Positions 17,215 to 26,991 of a stretch of DNA of 64,000 nucleotides are shown here, piece after piece. How positions within the stretch are numbered: position 1 is the first letter of the stretch; every line of letters begins with the position of its first letter. Source of the DNA: JAKLIX01 sp964605655. Its GTDB lineage: Bacteria > Bacteroidota > Bacteroidia > Bacteroidales > CAIXZF01. The translations under genes and the position numbers were made by a program. Location of the stretch: NCBI GenBank assembly GCA_964605655.1, contig CAZSDK010000007.1, positions 73,060 through 137,059 of the forward strand, in the 5' to 3' direction. The notes beneath the pieces were generated by a model, which worked only from the letters and a program-made list of their open reading frames with translations, had not been told where the DNA came from and made no database searches.

Positions 17215-17391
17215 TAACAAATTTTCCGGAGAGCGATATTGATAATAATATAATATTATATTTAACTGCGTTCAGGTATCAATTTAATCCAATTAAAATA
17301 CATATTTATACTATATATTACACACATTAACAGCGCATTACAAATTCATACACGACAACCATATTAAAAGCACTCATTATAATCTCTGTTG

Positions 17392-17407
17392 TCTGAGAAT
17401 TCTCAGA
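17392..17407. promoter_or_regulatory. Perfect 16-bp palindrome
   Basis: TCTGAGAATTCTCAGA is a perfect palindrome centred on GAATTC. It lies between the divergent pilus-like cluster and ruvA, 177 bp from the former's -7 box. It could be an operator for a dimeric regulator; no partner regulator is identified. Confidence 0.4.
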
Positions 17408-17484
17408 GACGACTAATAATTTAGGTCTTAAGTGGTTAAAAAGAAGACTAAGAGACTACATTCAACTCAAGGCAGAGGCAGAAA

Positions 17485-17588
17485 AGCTCCGCGTCTCTGT
17501 TACTCTGCGGTAAAATACTTTTATGAAAACCATGAAGGCTGATGTACTATAAGACAAGAATGCAAGATTGCGAGAAGGCAAGAATGAT
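17485..17588. repeat. Dispersed intergenic repeat, copy 1
   Basis: This stretch holds GCGTCTCTGTTACTCTGCGG at about 17491-17510 and, about 40 bp later, GCAAGATTGCGAGAAGGCAA. The same two motifs occur in the same order at 48098-48243, and a third partial copy of the first motif lies at 48464-48486. No coding potential is evident. Confidence 0.6.
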
Positions 17589-17675
17589 TATCCCGCCATC
17601 CCGTTATATTAAACAAAACTCCATGTCAAATGACCATTCATTCCGCAGGAATCATCAGGGATAAAGAAAAAATTG

Positions 17676-17710
17676 TATTTTTGCAGGCGTTTTCAGAGGT
17701 CCCCTCTGAA
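17676..17710 (+). promoter_or_regulatory. ruvA promoter -7 box and leader hairpin
   Basis: TATTTTTG at 17676-17683 matches TAnnTTTG. The leader then contains a perfect inverted repeat, TTCAGAGG (17692-17699) and CCTCTGAA (17703-17710), with a 3-nt loop, ending 14 bp before the ruvA ATG. The hairpin could modulate translation of ruvA. Confidence 0.5.
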
Positions 17711-17724
17711 TGTAAGTTGCTGAT

Positions 17725-18309
17725 ATGTTTGCATTTATACAAGGAATCCTGGTGGAGAAGACCCCCACTTATGCAGTGATTGACTGCCACGGAGTAGGGT
17801 ATCACCTTCACATTTCCCTGAATACATTCACAAAACTGCCGGATTCCGGGAGCTGCAAGCTGTATGTTCACCAGGTGATCCGGGAGGATGCCCATCTGCT
17901 GTACGGCTTTTTCGACCCGGAAGAACGGATCATCTTCAGAGACCTGATCACCGTGCAAGGCGTCGGTGCCAACACCGCCCGGATGATCCTCTCCTCTATG
18001 ACCGTACCAGAGATCGTTTCAGCCATCACACGGAATAATGTCTCTGAATTTCAGGCTGTTAAGGGAATAGGTGCCAAGACTGCCCAAAAGATCATTTTAG
18101 ACCTGAAAGACAAGATGGGCAAGGAGGAGATACAGGGCCAGATTTTCATGCCTTCACACAATACCATTGGCAAAGAAGCGTTATCAGCACTCATTCTTTT
18201 GGGTTTCCCAAAAAACCAGGCCGAGAAAGCTGTGAATCAGATCATCAAACAATCCGGGGAAACGGTCGCTCTGGAAGATCTGATCAAAACAGCTTTAAAA
18301 ATATTGTAG
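17725..18309 (+). CDS. ruvA: Holliday junction helicase subunit RuvA
   Basis: RuvA binds Holliday junctions as a tetramer and loads RuvB for branch migration. The 194-residue protein has the OB-fold N-terminal domain (MFAFIQGILVEKTP; HGVGYHLHIS), two helix-hairpin-helix motifs (LITVQGVGANTARMIL and FQAVKGIGAKTAQKII) and the C-terminal RuvB-contacting domain (about 150-194, EALSALILLGFPKNQAEKAV). The length is typical. The order ruvA-sprA-gcvH seen here is a recurring arrangement in Bacteroidota. Confidence 0.96.
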   Translation: MFAFIQGILVEKTPTYAVIDCHGVGYHLHISLNTFTKLPDSGSCKLYVHQVIREDAHLLYGFFDPEERIIFRDLITVQGVGANTARMILSSMTVPEIVSAITRNNVSEFQAVKGIGAKTAQKIILDLKDKMGKEEIQGQIFMPSHNTIGKEALSALILLGFPKNQAEKAVNQIIKQSGETVALEDLIKTALKIL

Positions 18310-18342
18310 TACATGACCCATTGATTAACAGAACCTAGGATT

Positions 18343-21300
18343 TTGGAGAAGACCCTAAAATATATTTTATACTCGTTTAGCCTGCTGTTCTTTTTCTCGA
18401 TCGTCTTCGGCGCCACCCCGGGTGGAAGTCTGCTCACTCATCAGACCCGACCCCTTCCCGACCCCGCCTCTCCCCTGCCCTCCGATCCTGACACCAACGA
18501 ACCCGACACCCTCAAATACCCCATCCAGAATCCCGACCCCGTATTTAACGGGAGCCAGCCTTCCAACGCCCTCTACCTCCAGAATCCGTCAAACATCACC
18601 AGCGGTGTGGATTACGATCCCAACACCAACTCCTATAATTTCACCACGAAGCTGGGCAACAGCAATCTCACCACTCCTAACAACATGTCGTTCGAGGAGT
18701 ACCTCAACTATGACTTCCAGACTTCGGTCGACAACTATTGGAGATCGAGAGCGGCTGCGCAGGGAGGAGAAAAACGCACGGGACTCATCCCCCAGCTTAA
18801 GGTGGGAGGCGAGATCTTCGACCGCATCTTCGGAGGCAACACGGTGGATATCCGCCCGCAGGGTTCTGCAGAACTGACCTTCGGCATCATCTCCAACCGT
18901 CGCGACGACCCCAGCCTCGACATCCGGCAGCGCAGGACCACCAACTTCGACTTCCAGGAAAAGATACAGATGAGCGTCATCGCCAAGATCGGTGATAAGA
19001 TAGAATTCAAGACCAACTATAACACAGAAGCCACCTTCGAATTTGAGAACAAGCTGAAACTCAAGTACGAAGGGAAAGAAGACGAGATCATCAAGCTGAT
19101 TGAGGCCGGTGACGTGACGCTGCCCCTCAACAGCACCCTGATCAACGGCAGCCAGAGCCTCTTTGGTATCAAGACCAAGATGCAGTTCGGTAAGACCAAC
19201 GTGACGGCCGTGTTCTCACAGCAAAAGAGCGAAAGCCAGACCATCAACGTGGAAGGTGGTGCCGAGACCCATCCTTACAGCCTTACCGTGGACCAATATG
19301 AAGAAAACAAGCACTTCTTCATGGCACAGTATTTCCGCAACAACTACGATGTGGCCCTGTCGACCCTCCCCATCATCAACTCCCCTATTAACATCACCAA
19401 GCTGGAGGTCTGGGTCACCAACATCGGCGCTGCCGTGACCGACAACAGGAACATCGTGGCCTTCTCCGACCTCGGTGAAAACCAGCCCTACAACAGCCTG
19501 ATCCATACCATGCCGGGGTATTCATTCCCGTCGAACAGATCCAACGACCTCTGGCTACAGTTAGACACCGCCAAGGTCAGGGATATCAATACCGTCACAG
19601 AATACCTGACCGGAACCTTTGACTTCGTTTCCGGGGAAGACTACATGAAGATCGAGAGTGCCCGGAAACTGAACGCCTCCGAGTATTCTTTCAACTCCAA
19701 ACTGGGTTTCATCTCTCTGAACACCACGCTCAACTCAGACCAGACCCTGGCCGTAGCCTTCCAGTACACGGTCATCGGTCAGGATTCGGTGTTCCAGGTG
19801 GGAGAGTTCTCCGACCAGGGGATCACGTCTCCCAAGTGTTTGGTTGTTAAGCTATTGAAAAGCACCGCCGTGAACACCAAGATGCCCATGTGGAAGCTGA
19901 TGATGAAAAACGTCTATTCCATCGGGGCCTACCAGGTCAACCGGGAAGATTTCACGATGAATGTGCTGTATTCCGGTAATGACAATGGTATTCCCACCGG
20001 TTATCTCACAGAAGGAAAGGTAGCCGGGAAGCCCCTCATCCAGGTGTTGAACTGCGACAACCTGGACCCCATGCTGAACCCTCCCGGTGACGGGGTGTTT
20101 GACTTTATCGACGGTGCTGCACGTACCGGTGGTACCATCAATGCTGCCAACGGAAGGATCTATTTCCCGACACTCGAGCCTTTCGGCAAGACCCTGAGGG
20201 ACAGCCTGGCCGATCCGGAGCTGGCCGACCGGTATTGCTATGACTCCCTGTACACCATGACCAAGAACGGGGCGCAGCAGTATCCCGACAAGAACAAGTT
20301 CATCATCGAGGGTTTGTACAAATCAGCTTCCGGGTCCGAGATCTCTCTGAACGCCATGAACGTTCCCCAGGGATCGGTCAAGGTCACGGCCGGTGGTATC
20401 CCTCTGACGGAAAATGTCCAATATACGGTCGACTACACCCTGGGCCGTGTCAAGATCATCGACGAAGGCATCCTGAATTCGGGAACGCCCATCAAGATCT
20501 CGCTGGAGAGCAACTCCATGTTCAACATTCAGACCAAGAGGCTGTGGGGTGTACATTTCGATCACCGGGTGAACAAGGACCTCAACCTTGGTGCCACCCT
20601 TATCAACCTGACGGAAAGGCCGCTTACCCAGAAGGTAAACTATGGTGACGAGCCCATCTCCAATACTATCTGGGGAATGGATTTCAGCTACCAGAAAGAG
20701 AACCAGTTCATCACCAAACTGCTGGACAAGCTTCCTTTTTACTCTACAAAGACCCCTTCCAAGATCACGCTGGAAGGTGAATTTGCCCATTTCATTCCCG
20801 GCCATTCCAAGGCCGTGGGTGCCTCTGGAACCTCCTATATCGATGATTTTGAAGGAAGTAAATCGACCATCGACCTAAAAAACATCGGCACCTGGTTCCT
20901 CGCTTCCACCCCACAGGGACAGAGAGATTTGTTCCCCGAAGCAGCACCAGGGACCCAGCTCAGATATGGATACAACCGTGCCCGACTGGCATGGTACATC
21001 ATTGATCCCATCTTCTACGACCGTACAGGGACCAACCAGAGGCCTCCCAATGTGTCAAAAGATGAGATATCCAAGAATCTCGTGAGGGACGTGCTGGAGA
21101 CCGAGGTGTTCCCCAACAAGCAGTCGCAGAATAATATTCCCATGAACCTGTCGGTGTTTAACCTGTCTTTCTATCCTTCCGACAGGGGTCCTTACAACTA
21201 CGACGTGGAAGGGGTTGCCAACATGTCGGCCGGTCTGAATGCCGACGGTACCCTGAAAGAACCTCAGACCCGCTGGGGTGGTATTATGAGAAAGATTGAA

Positions 21301-24300
21301 ACCACCGACTTCGAAGCCACCAACGTGGAGTTTATCGAATTCTGGATGATGGATCCCTTTACCGACGGCGTGGATCAGTCGAACAAAGGACAGCTGTATA
21401 TCGACCTCGGGGATATCTCTGAAGACATCCTCAGGGACTCCAGGAAGAGTTTCGAGCAGGGACTGCCTACCTCCACGGAGATCAAGAATGTGGACACCAC
21501 AATTTGGGGACGGGTCCCCACTCTTCCGGCTCTGGTGCATGCCTTCGACAACGACCCTGCCGCCCGTCTTTACCAGGATGTGGGATATGACGGTTTAAGG
21601 GATGATGACGAAAGGACCTTCTTTGAACAAGCTTATATTCAAAGAGTTGCTAACGCACTTACCACCACCTCCCCAGCTTATTCACTCGCAACAGCAGACC
21701 CTTCAGGTGATAACTACCACTATTTCAGGGGTACCGATTACGACAATGACAATACTTTTTCCAGCATCCTGGAAAGATATAAGAAATATAACCAGCCTGA
21801 AGGGAACTCTCCGTCCGATGAACAGAACCCGGAGACCTATCCTACCCAGGCCACGAATCTTCCCAATGAGGAAGACATCAACAAAGACAATACCCTGAGC
21901 GAGGAGGAAAGGTACTACCAATATCGTATCGACCTGGATACCAGTAAGATGAAAGTCGGAATGAACCACATCACCGACAAGTACACGGCTGAAGGCATTC
22001 CTTTGGCAAACGGCAACACGGGTTCGGTGACCTGGTACCAGTTCAAGGTGCCCATCTCGAGTCCTGACGGGAAAGTGGGCAACATCCAGGATTTCAAGTC
22101 GATCCGCTTTATGAGGGTGTTTTTCAGGGGATTCCAGAAGCCCATGATCTGCCGTCTGGCCACCTTTGAGCTGGTGAGGAGTGAATGGAGAAAGTACCGC
22201 TACCAGATGCTGGCACCCGGTGAGTATATCCCTATTGATGACAACAGCAACACCTCCTTCGACATCTCTACGGTCAGCATAGAAGAAAACGGCAAGAAGA
22301 TTCCTGTTCCTTATGTACTTCCTCCTGATATTGAAAGGGAGATCAACCTGGGGACCACCAACCTGCAGCAACTGAACGAACAGTCGATGATGCTGAAGGT
22401 CTGTAACCTGGTCGACGGTGATGCCAGGGCTGCTTACAAGACTTCCGACTTTGACATCAGGAAATTCAAGCACCTGAAGATGTTCATCCATGCCGAGAAG
22501 TCGACGGGCAGCCTCGATGATCCCAATCCCAATGTGAATACCTATCCTGACGGCGCCCTGACGGTCTTTGTAAGGTTGGGTGCCGACTTCACCGATAATT
22601 ATTACGAATACGAGGTTCCGCTGACCTTCACTCCCTGGTTTACCAGTGCATCCGACCAATACGGGATATGGCCTTCGGAAAATACCATGGACATTGAGCT
22701 GGAGAAACTGGTGCAGGTGAAACAGGACAGGAACGTGGCCATGAGGGAGTCGGGGTCCATCATCACCCTGTCGACGCCCTTTACCTATCCTGACGGCAAC
22801 AACAAGATCACGGTGGTGGGTATGCCCAACCTGAGTGAGGTCAAGGCCCTGATGATAGGGGTCAGGAATCCGAGAAAGGGGCCTGGCAGTGAGACCGACG
22901 ACGGTAAGTCGAAATGTGCCGAGATCTGGGTGAACGAATTGCGTCTTACCGACTTCGACGAAGAAGGAGGATGGGCGGCGACAGCCAGGATCAACACAGC
23001 CCTGGCAGACCTTGGTAACGTGGTGATCTCCGGGACGCATAGCACGGCAGGATTTGGAAGCATCGAGCAGAAAGTCAATGAAAGACAGAAAGAAACGATA
23101 TCGCAGTTCGACATAGCCACCAACATAGAGGTGAGCAAACTCCTTCCGAAGGGTACCGGGCTGAAGATCCCCATGCACGTGGATTACAGTGAAAAAAGAT
23201 CCATTCCTGAATATAATCCCCTCAACCCCGACGTGAAGCTTAAGGACGACCTTAAGACATATAAAACCAAGCACGAGAGAGACTCCATCAAGGCCATCAC
23301 CATTGACTATACCCGGAGGAAGAACATCAACTTCATGAATGTCAGGAAAGAAAAGTCAACCGAGAGCAAGACTTCTCACTTTTATGACATCTCCAACTTC
23401 GATGTGACCTATGCCTTTTCCGAGATCTACAACCGTAATGTGGATGTAAAATACAATATCAAGAAGACGTACCGGGGAGGCATCGGGTACAACTATACCA
23501 ATAATCCCAAGAGTGTGAGACCCCTTGCCAAGGTCGGTTTCCTGAATAAATACAAAGCGCTGAAGCTTATCTCCGATTTCAACTTCTTTTACTCTCCCAA
23601 ACTCATGTCGTTCAGGACCGACATGAACCGGGAGTACACCGAGAAGATGATGCGCAACAAATCCAGCGGGGATGTGCTCATTTTCCCGACCTACGTAAAG
23701 AAATGGGACTGGACCAGGGTCTACGACCTGAAATTCGACCTTACCCAGTCGATCAGGATAGATTACATGGCCAATGCTGCCGCCTTCATTGATGAGCCTC
23801 CCGGGGCAATCGACAAGAATTCCCCCAACTACAAATCATACAAAGACAGCATCAGGGAGTCCATCATGGGCCTGGGCACCATGAACACCTACAACCAATC
23901 GCTCGATATCAACTACACCCTGCCCATCAATAAAATACCCTTCCTCTCATGGCTTAATGTGACACTGGGATACGGAGGAGATTATAAATGGACGGCATCG
24001 CCACAATCGATACAGTCCAGGGTCGGTAACGTCGCCGACAACAACCAGGCCAAGACCATCAACGGGACGGTGAACATGACCACCCTTTATAACAAAGTCC
24101 CCTACCTGAAGAAGCTGGGTGAAAACATGGGTAACAACAAACCCAAAGGTGGTCCGCAGCCCAAGAAACCAAAACAACCCGAACCCAAGAAAGAGAAGAC
24201 CAGCAATACACCGGAACCTGATACCCTGAAGAAAGAAAAGACACCCATCCTGAAGCTGGTCATGGACAACACCGTAAGGGTCCTCATCAGCCTGAAGAAT

Positions 24301-25629
24301 GCTTCTATCACATACACCCGCAACGAAGGGACCACTGTTCCCGGTTTCATGCCTTCGCCGGGTATCATCGGTAATGACTGGAAGCTGAATGCCCCCGGGG
24401 TAGGATTTATCTTTGGATTGCAACCGTCAGGACCTGAGGATTTTGTCCAGTGGTTGTCGAAAGATACGGTCGTCAACACTGCCTTTGCGACCAAGATGAA
24501 TGAGAACCTGAATGCCAGGGCCACCCTGGAACCATTCAATGATTTCCGTATTGAACTGACGGCAACCCGTACCTATTCCCAGAACCACCAGGAATATTAC
24601 ACGTATAATCCCGAAACCGGTAAGTTCGTCACCTCCGCTCCTTCCACCACCGGCAACTTCAGCATTTCCTTCCTGACCTTCAGGACTTCTTTCGCCAAAG
24701 AAAATGGAGATAATATTTCCGAGGTGTTCGAGCAGTTCAAACAAAACCGCCTGGCCATTGCCGAAAGGCTGGCTGCCCAGAACCCGAACTGGGACCGCAC
24801 CTATGTCGACAGTACGGGTTTCCCGAAAGGATACGGACCGACCTCCCAGGAAGTGCTGATCCCGGCATTTCTTGCGTCTTACCGCGGAAAGGACGCTGGT
24901 GGTTACAATCTTAAAACTTTCCCTTCCATCCCCTTGCCCAACTGGAGAATCACTTACAACGGCTTATCGAAACTGGAGTTCTTTAAAAAATACCTCAAGC
25001 AGGTGAACCTCGCTCATGCCTACAGGTCGACCTATAACATCGGCGGATTCACTTCCAACCTCCTCTATGAGTCTACCGACGGTTTTTCAAGCGCTGTCAA
25101 CGATATCGGCAACTACCGGTCGGAATACGACATCACCATGGTATCCATCACGGAGCAGTTCAGCCCCCTGATCGACATCGACATGACCTGGAACAACAGC
25201 CTGCTTTCCAAAGTGGAGATCAAGAAGTCAAGAACCCTTTCTCTCAGCTTTGTGAACAACCAGCTCACCGAGATCACCAGCAATGAGTTCATTGTGGGAC
25301 TTGGTTACCGGTTTAAAGATGTGCAATTCACGGTCAGGCCTGTAGGAGGTGGAAAGAGGACGAAACTGAAGAGCGACCTGAATGTGAAGATGGACTTTTC
25401 CATCAAATCGAACCGTACCATCCTCAGGAGGATAGATGAAGATGTGGACCAGATCTCTGCCGGACAGAAAGTGCTGTCGATCAACACATCAGCAGAGTAT
25501 ATGATCAACCAAAAGTTCAACGTACGGTTGTTCTTCGACAAGGTCATCAACAATCCTTTCATCTCCTCACAGTATCCCAACTCAACCACCAACGCAGGTA
25601 TCAGCCTGAGATTCACCCTTACACAGTAA
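18343..25629 (+). CDS. sprA: T9SS outer-membrane translocon SprA (Sov)
   Basis: This is the giant outer-membrane beta-barrel through which T9SS cargo leaves the cell, 2,428 residues here, the usual size. It has a signal peptide (ending near FFFSIVFGA), the family opening with SVDNYWRSRAAAQ and LIPQLKVGGEIFDRIFGG, then VDIRPQGSAELTFGIISNRR and DFQEKIQMSVIAKIGDKI. Many beta-strand blocks follow to the C-terminal SLRFTLTQ. A Lys/Pro-rich linker (KKPKQPEPKKEKTSN) lies near residue 1945. The start is a TTG at 18343; no in-frame ATG precedes the signal peptide. It is the translocon for the T9SS-sorted proteins encoded in this window. Confidence 0.96.
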   Translation: MEKTLKYILYSFSLLFFFSIVFGATPGGSLLTHQTRPLPDPASPLPSDPDTNEPDTLKYPIQNPDPVFNGSQPSNALYLQNPSNITSGVDYDPNTNSYNFTTKLGNSNLTTPNNMSFEEYLNYDFQTSVDNYWRSRAAAQGGEKRTGLIPQLKVGGEIFDRIFGGNTVDIRPQGSAELTFGIISNRRDDPSLDIRQRRTTNFDFQEKIQMSVIAKIGDKIEFKTNYNTEATFEFENKLKLKYEGKEDEIIKLIEAGDVTLPLNSTLINGSQSLFGIKTKMQFGKTNVTAVFSQQKSESQTINVEGGAETHPYSLTVDQYEENKHFFMAQYFRNNYDVALSTLPIINSPINITKLEVWVTNIGAAVTDNRNIVAFSDLGENQPYNSLIHTMPGYSFPSNRSNDLWLQLDTAKVRDINTVTEYLTGTFDFVSGEDYMKIESARKLNASEYSFNSKLGFISLNTTLNSDQTLAVAFQYTVIGQDSVFQVGEFSDQGITSPKCLVVKLLKSTAVNTKMPMWKLMMKNVYSIGAYQVNREDFTMNVLYSGNDNGIPTGYLTEGKVAGKPLIQVLNCDNLDPMLNPPGDGVFDFIDGAARTGGTINAANGRIYFPTLEPFGKTLRDSLADPELADRYCYDSLYTMTKNGAQQYPDKNKFIIEGLYKSASGSEISLNAMNVPQGSVKVTAGGIPLTENVQYTVDYTLGRVKIIDEGILNSGTPIKISLESNSMFNIQTKRLWGVHFDHRVNKDLNLGATLINLTERPLTQKVNYGDEPISNTIWGMDFSYQKENQFITKLLDKLPFYSTKTPSKITLEGEFAHFIPGHSKAVGASGTSYIDDFEGSKSTIDLKNIGTWFLASTPQGQRDLFPEAAPGTQLRYGYNRARLAWYIIDPIFYDRTGTNQRPPNVSKDEISKNLVRDVLETEVFPNKQSQNNIPMNLSVFNLSFYPSDRGPYNYDVEGVANMSAGLNADGTLKEPQTRWGGIMRKIETTDFEATNVEFIEFWMMDPFTDGVDQSNKGQLYIDLGDISEDILRDSRKSFEQGLPTSTEIKNVDTTIWGRVPTLPALVHAFDNDPAARLYQDVGYDGLRDDDERTFFEQAYIQRVANALTTTSPAYSLATADPSGDNYHYFRGTDYDNDNTFSSILERYKKYNQPEGNSPSDEQNPETYPTQATNLPNEEDINKDNTLSEEERYYQYRIDLDTSKMKVGMNHITDKYTAEGIPLANGNTGSVTWYQFKVPISSPDGKVGNIQDFKSIRFMRVFFRGFQKPMICRLATFELVRSEWRKYRYQMLAPGEYIPIDDNSNTSFDISTVSIEENGKKIPVPYVLPPDIEREINLGTTNLQQLNEQSMMLKVCNLVDGDARAAYKTSDFDIRKFKHLKMFIHAEKSTGSLDDPNPNVNTYPDGALTVFVRLGADFTDNYYEYEVPLTFTPWFTSASDQYGIWPSENTMDIELEKLVQVKQDRNVAMRESGSIITLSTPFTYPDGNNKITVVGMPNLSEVKALMIGVRNPRKGPGSETDDGKSKCAEIWVNELRLTDFDEEGGWAATARINTALADLGNVVISGTHSTAGFGSIEQKVNERQKETISQFDIATNIEVSKLLPKGTGLKIPMHVDYSEKRSIPEYNPLNPDVKLKDDLKTYKTKHERDSIKAITIDYTRRKNINFMNVRKEKSTESKTSHFYDISNFDVTYAFSEIYNRNVDVKYNIKKTYRGGIGYNYTNNPKSVRPLAKVGFLNKYKALKLISDFNFFYSPKLMSFRTDMNREYTEKMMRNKSSGDVLIFPTYVKKWDWTRVYDLKFDLTQSIRIDYMANAAAFIDEPPGAIDKNSPNYKSYKDSIRESIMGLGTMNTYNQSLDINYTLPINKIPFLSWLNVTLGYGGDYKWTASPQSIQSRVGNVADNNQAKTINGTVNMTTLYNKVPYLKKLGENMGNNKPKGGPQPKKPKQPEPKKEKTSNTPEPDTLKKEKTPILKLVMDNTVRVLISLKNASITYTRNEGTTVPGFMPSPGIIGNDWKLNAPGVGFIFGLQPSGPEDFVQWLSKDTVVNTAFATKMNENLNARATLEPFNDFRIELTATRTYSQNHQEYYTYNPETGKFVTSAPSTTGNFSISFLTFRTSFAKENGDNISEVFEQFKQNRLAIAERLAAQNPNWDRTYVDSTGFPKGYGPTSQEVLIPAFLASYRGKDAGGYNLKTFPSIPLPNWRITYNGLSKLEFFKKYLKQVNLAHAYRSTYNIGGFTSNLLYESTDGFSSAVNDIGNYRSEYDITMVSITEQFSPLIDIDMTWNNSLLSKVEIKKSRTLSLSFVNNQLTEITSNEFIVGLGYRFKDVQFTVRPVGGGKRTKLKSDLNVKMDFSIKSNRTILRRIDEDVDQISAGQKVLSINTSAEYMINQKFNVRLFFDKVINNPFISSQYPNSTTNAGISLRFTLTQ

Positions 25630-25700
25630 GTGGGGAAAATCTTCTCGCCTCTGAGCGTTCATTTTATCGTTTTACATCATTCAGAATTAAATTTTCTTCA

Positions 25701-25708
25701 TAATTTTG
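25701..25708 (+). promoter_or_regulatory. -7 box TAATTTTG of gcvH
   Basis: TAATTTTG matches TAnnTTTG and lies 18 nt before the gcvH ATG, giving a short leader. It suggests gcvH can be transcribed separately from sprA. Confidence 0.5.
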
Positions 25709-25726
25709 AAGAAAAATTCCAGAACT

Positions 25727-26107
25727 ATGAAAATTCAGGAGAACTACCTTTATACCAAAGATCACGAATGGCTCAGGCTCGAAGGTCATGAAGCCTATAT
25801 CGGAATCAGTGAGTTTGCCACCCATGAGCTGGGGGATATCGTTTATATCGAAGTGGACACCGTAGGTGAGACCATTGATCAGGGAGAAACCTTCGGCACC
25901 ATTGAGGCTGTGAAGACTGTTGCCGATATGTTCATGCCTGTCACCGGGGAGGTCCTCGAGTTCAATGAAGAGCTGGAAGCCCACCCTGAGCTGGTAAACC
26001 AGGATCCTTACAACAAAGGATGGGTCGTAAAAATCAGAGTGCTGGAGCCGGATGAGGTGTCGAGCCTTATGAATGCTGCCGATTACCAGGCACAGCTGCC
26101 TCATTAA
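25727..26107 (+). CDS. gcvH: Glycine cleavage system H protein
   Basis: This lipoyl-carrier protein shuttles the aminomethyl group in glycine cleavage. The 126 residues cover the whole family: YTKDHEWLRLEGHEAYIGIS at the N-terminus, the lipoylation motif GTIEAVKTVADMFMPV with the attachment Lys in AVK, and NKGWVVKIRV at the end. The start is the ATG at 25727; the frame is open from a TTG 21 nt upstream but that extension is not family-like. It lies 97 bp after sprA. Confidence 0.96.
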   Translation: MKIQENYLYTKDHEWLRLEGHEAYIGISEFATHELGDIVYIEVDTVGETIDQGETFGTIEAVKTVADMFMPVTGEVLEFNEELEAHPELVNQDPYNKGWVVKIRVLEPDEVSSLMNAADYQAQLPH

Positions 26108-26248
26108 ACCTCATTTTTGACGAATACTTCTGATTTACCGGCAATTGACCGGTTATCACTGTTAAATATTCCAAGCAGGCCTTCAGGCATCTCTATCAAA
26201 GGAGGGACTGCCGTTATGGACGTATAAGTAACTGAGTGATCCCCCCGT

Positions 26249-26980
26249 ATGAAAATTGAGCAGATAGGAAGAAGAGGGACCTTGTTCATCTTTGATGAGA
26301 TCCCCGATTTCATCACCCGTACCTACCTTTGTTTTACCAAAAACCACACCTATGTGGTGGATACGTATTGTGGTCCCGACAGCATGGAGCCCGTGATCAG
26401 ATACATACGGTCCAGGGCCGGCAACAAGCCCATCAGGGTCGTCAATACCCATTTCCACTGGGACCATGTATGGGGAAATTGTGCATTTCCGGAGGAAAGT
26501 ATCCTTGCCCATGAAGAATGTTTTAAACAAATGGATCTTCATTGGGAAAAACAACTCCTTGAGAACCAGGTATATCAAACCGGGACCCCCATAAAAAAGC
26601 TACCCACCTTATTGATTCAGAATGCCTGGGATGACCCTGAAGACCTCGTCAGGATCTATCATACCCCCGGGCATACCGACGACAGCATCAGCTTCCTGGA
26701 CCAGGTGGATGACCTTCTGTTTGTTGGTGATAATGTGGAGTTCCCGATTCCCTATGTGGAATCCGGGTCCCTGGAGACTTTTATGGCCACCCTGGACCAT
26801 TACCTGGCCACCTCACACCGTCATTATGTGTCAAGCCATGCCGTACATACCGACAAGGAGCTGATCCTCCATAACTTAAACTATCTGAGGGATCTGGCTG
26901 AGGGTGAGGAGATTCATTTCATCGACCCTTATACTCAAAGAGTGCATCAGCTTAACCTCGACTTTCTGAGAGGTTCCTAA
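26249..26980 (+). CDS. Metallo-beta-lactamase-fold hydrolase
   Basis: This is a soluble protein of 243 residues with the metal-binding motif HxHxDH at residues 68-73 (THFHWDH), a downstream His in YHTPGHTDDSI and an Asp in LLFVGDNVEF. These make up a binuclear metal site. A further His lies in VSSHAVHTD. No signal peptide is seen. Family members act as thioesterases, lactonases or glyoxalase II-like enzymes and the substrate here is unknown. It is convergent with uvrC, 11 bp apart. Confidence 0.88.
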   Translation: MKIEQIGRRGTLFIFDEIPDFITRTYLCFTKNHTYVVDTYCGPDSMEPVIRYIRSRAGNKPIRVVNTHFHWDHVWGNCAFPEESILAHEECFKQMDLHWEKQLLENQVYQTGTPIKKLPTLLIQNAWDDPEDLVRIYHTPGHTDDSISFLDQVDDLLFVGDNVEFPIPYVESGSLETFMATLDHYLATSHRHYVSSHAVHTDKELILHNLNYLRDLAEGEEIHFIDPYTQRVHQLNLDFLRGS

Positions 26981-26991
26981 AAGAAGGAGAC

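Larger units (their letters stand above)
17215..17675. other. Gene-free AT-rich interval
   Basis: I see no gene here. The left part (17215-17400) is very AT-rich. It contains the palindrome TCTGAGAATTCTCAGA at 17392-17407. The right part has low-complexity motifs shared with the intergenic region near 48.1 kb. Confidence 0.6.

Noticed and set aside
21703..23274. 523-codon open frame antisense to sprA
   Set aside because: It is the reverse-strand shadow of the long GC-balanced sprA gene, lacks recognisable motifs and has no promoter or start context.
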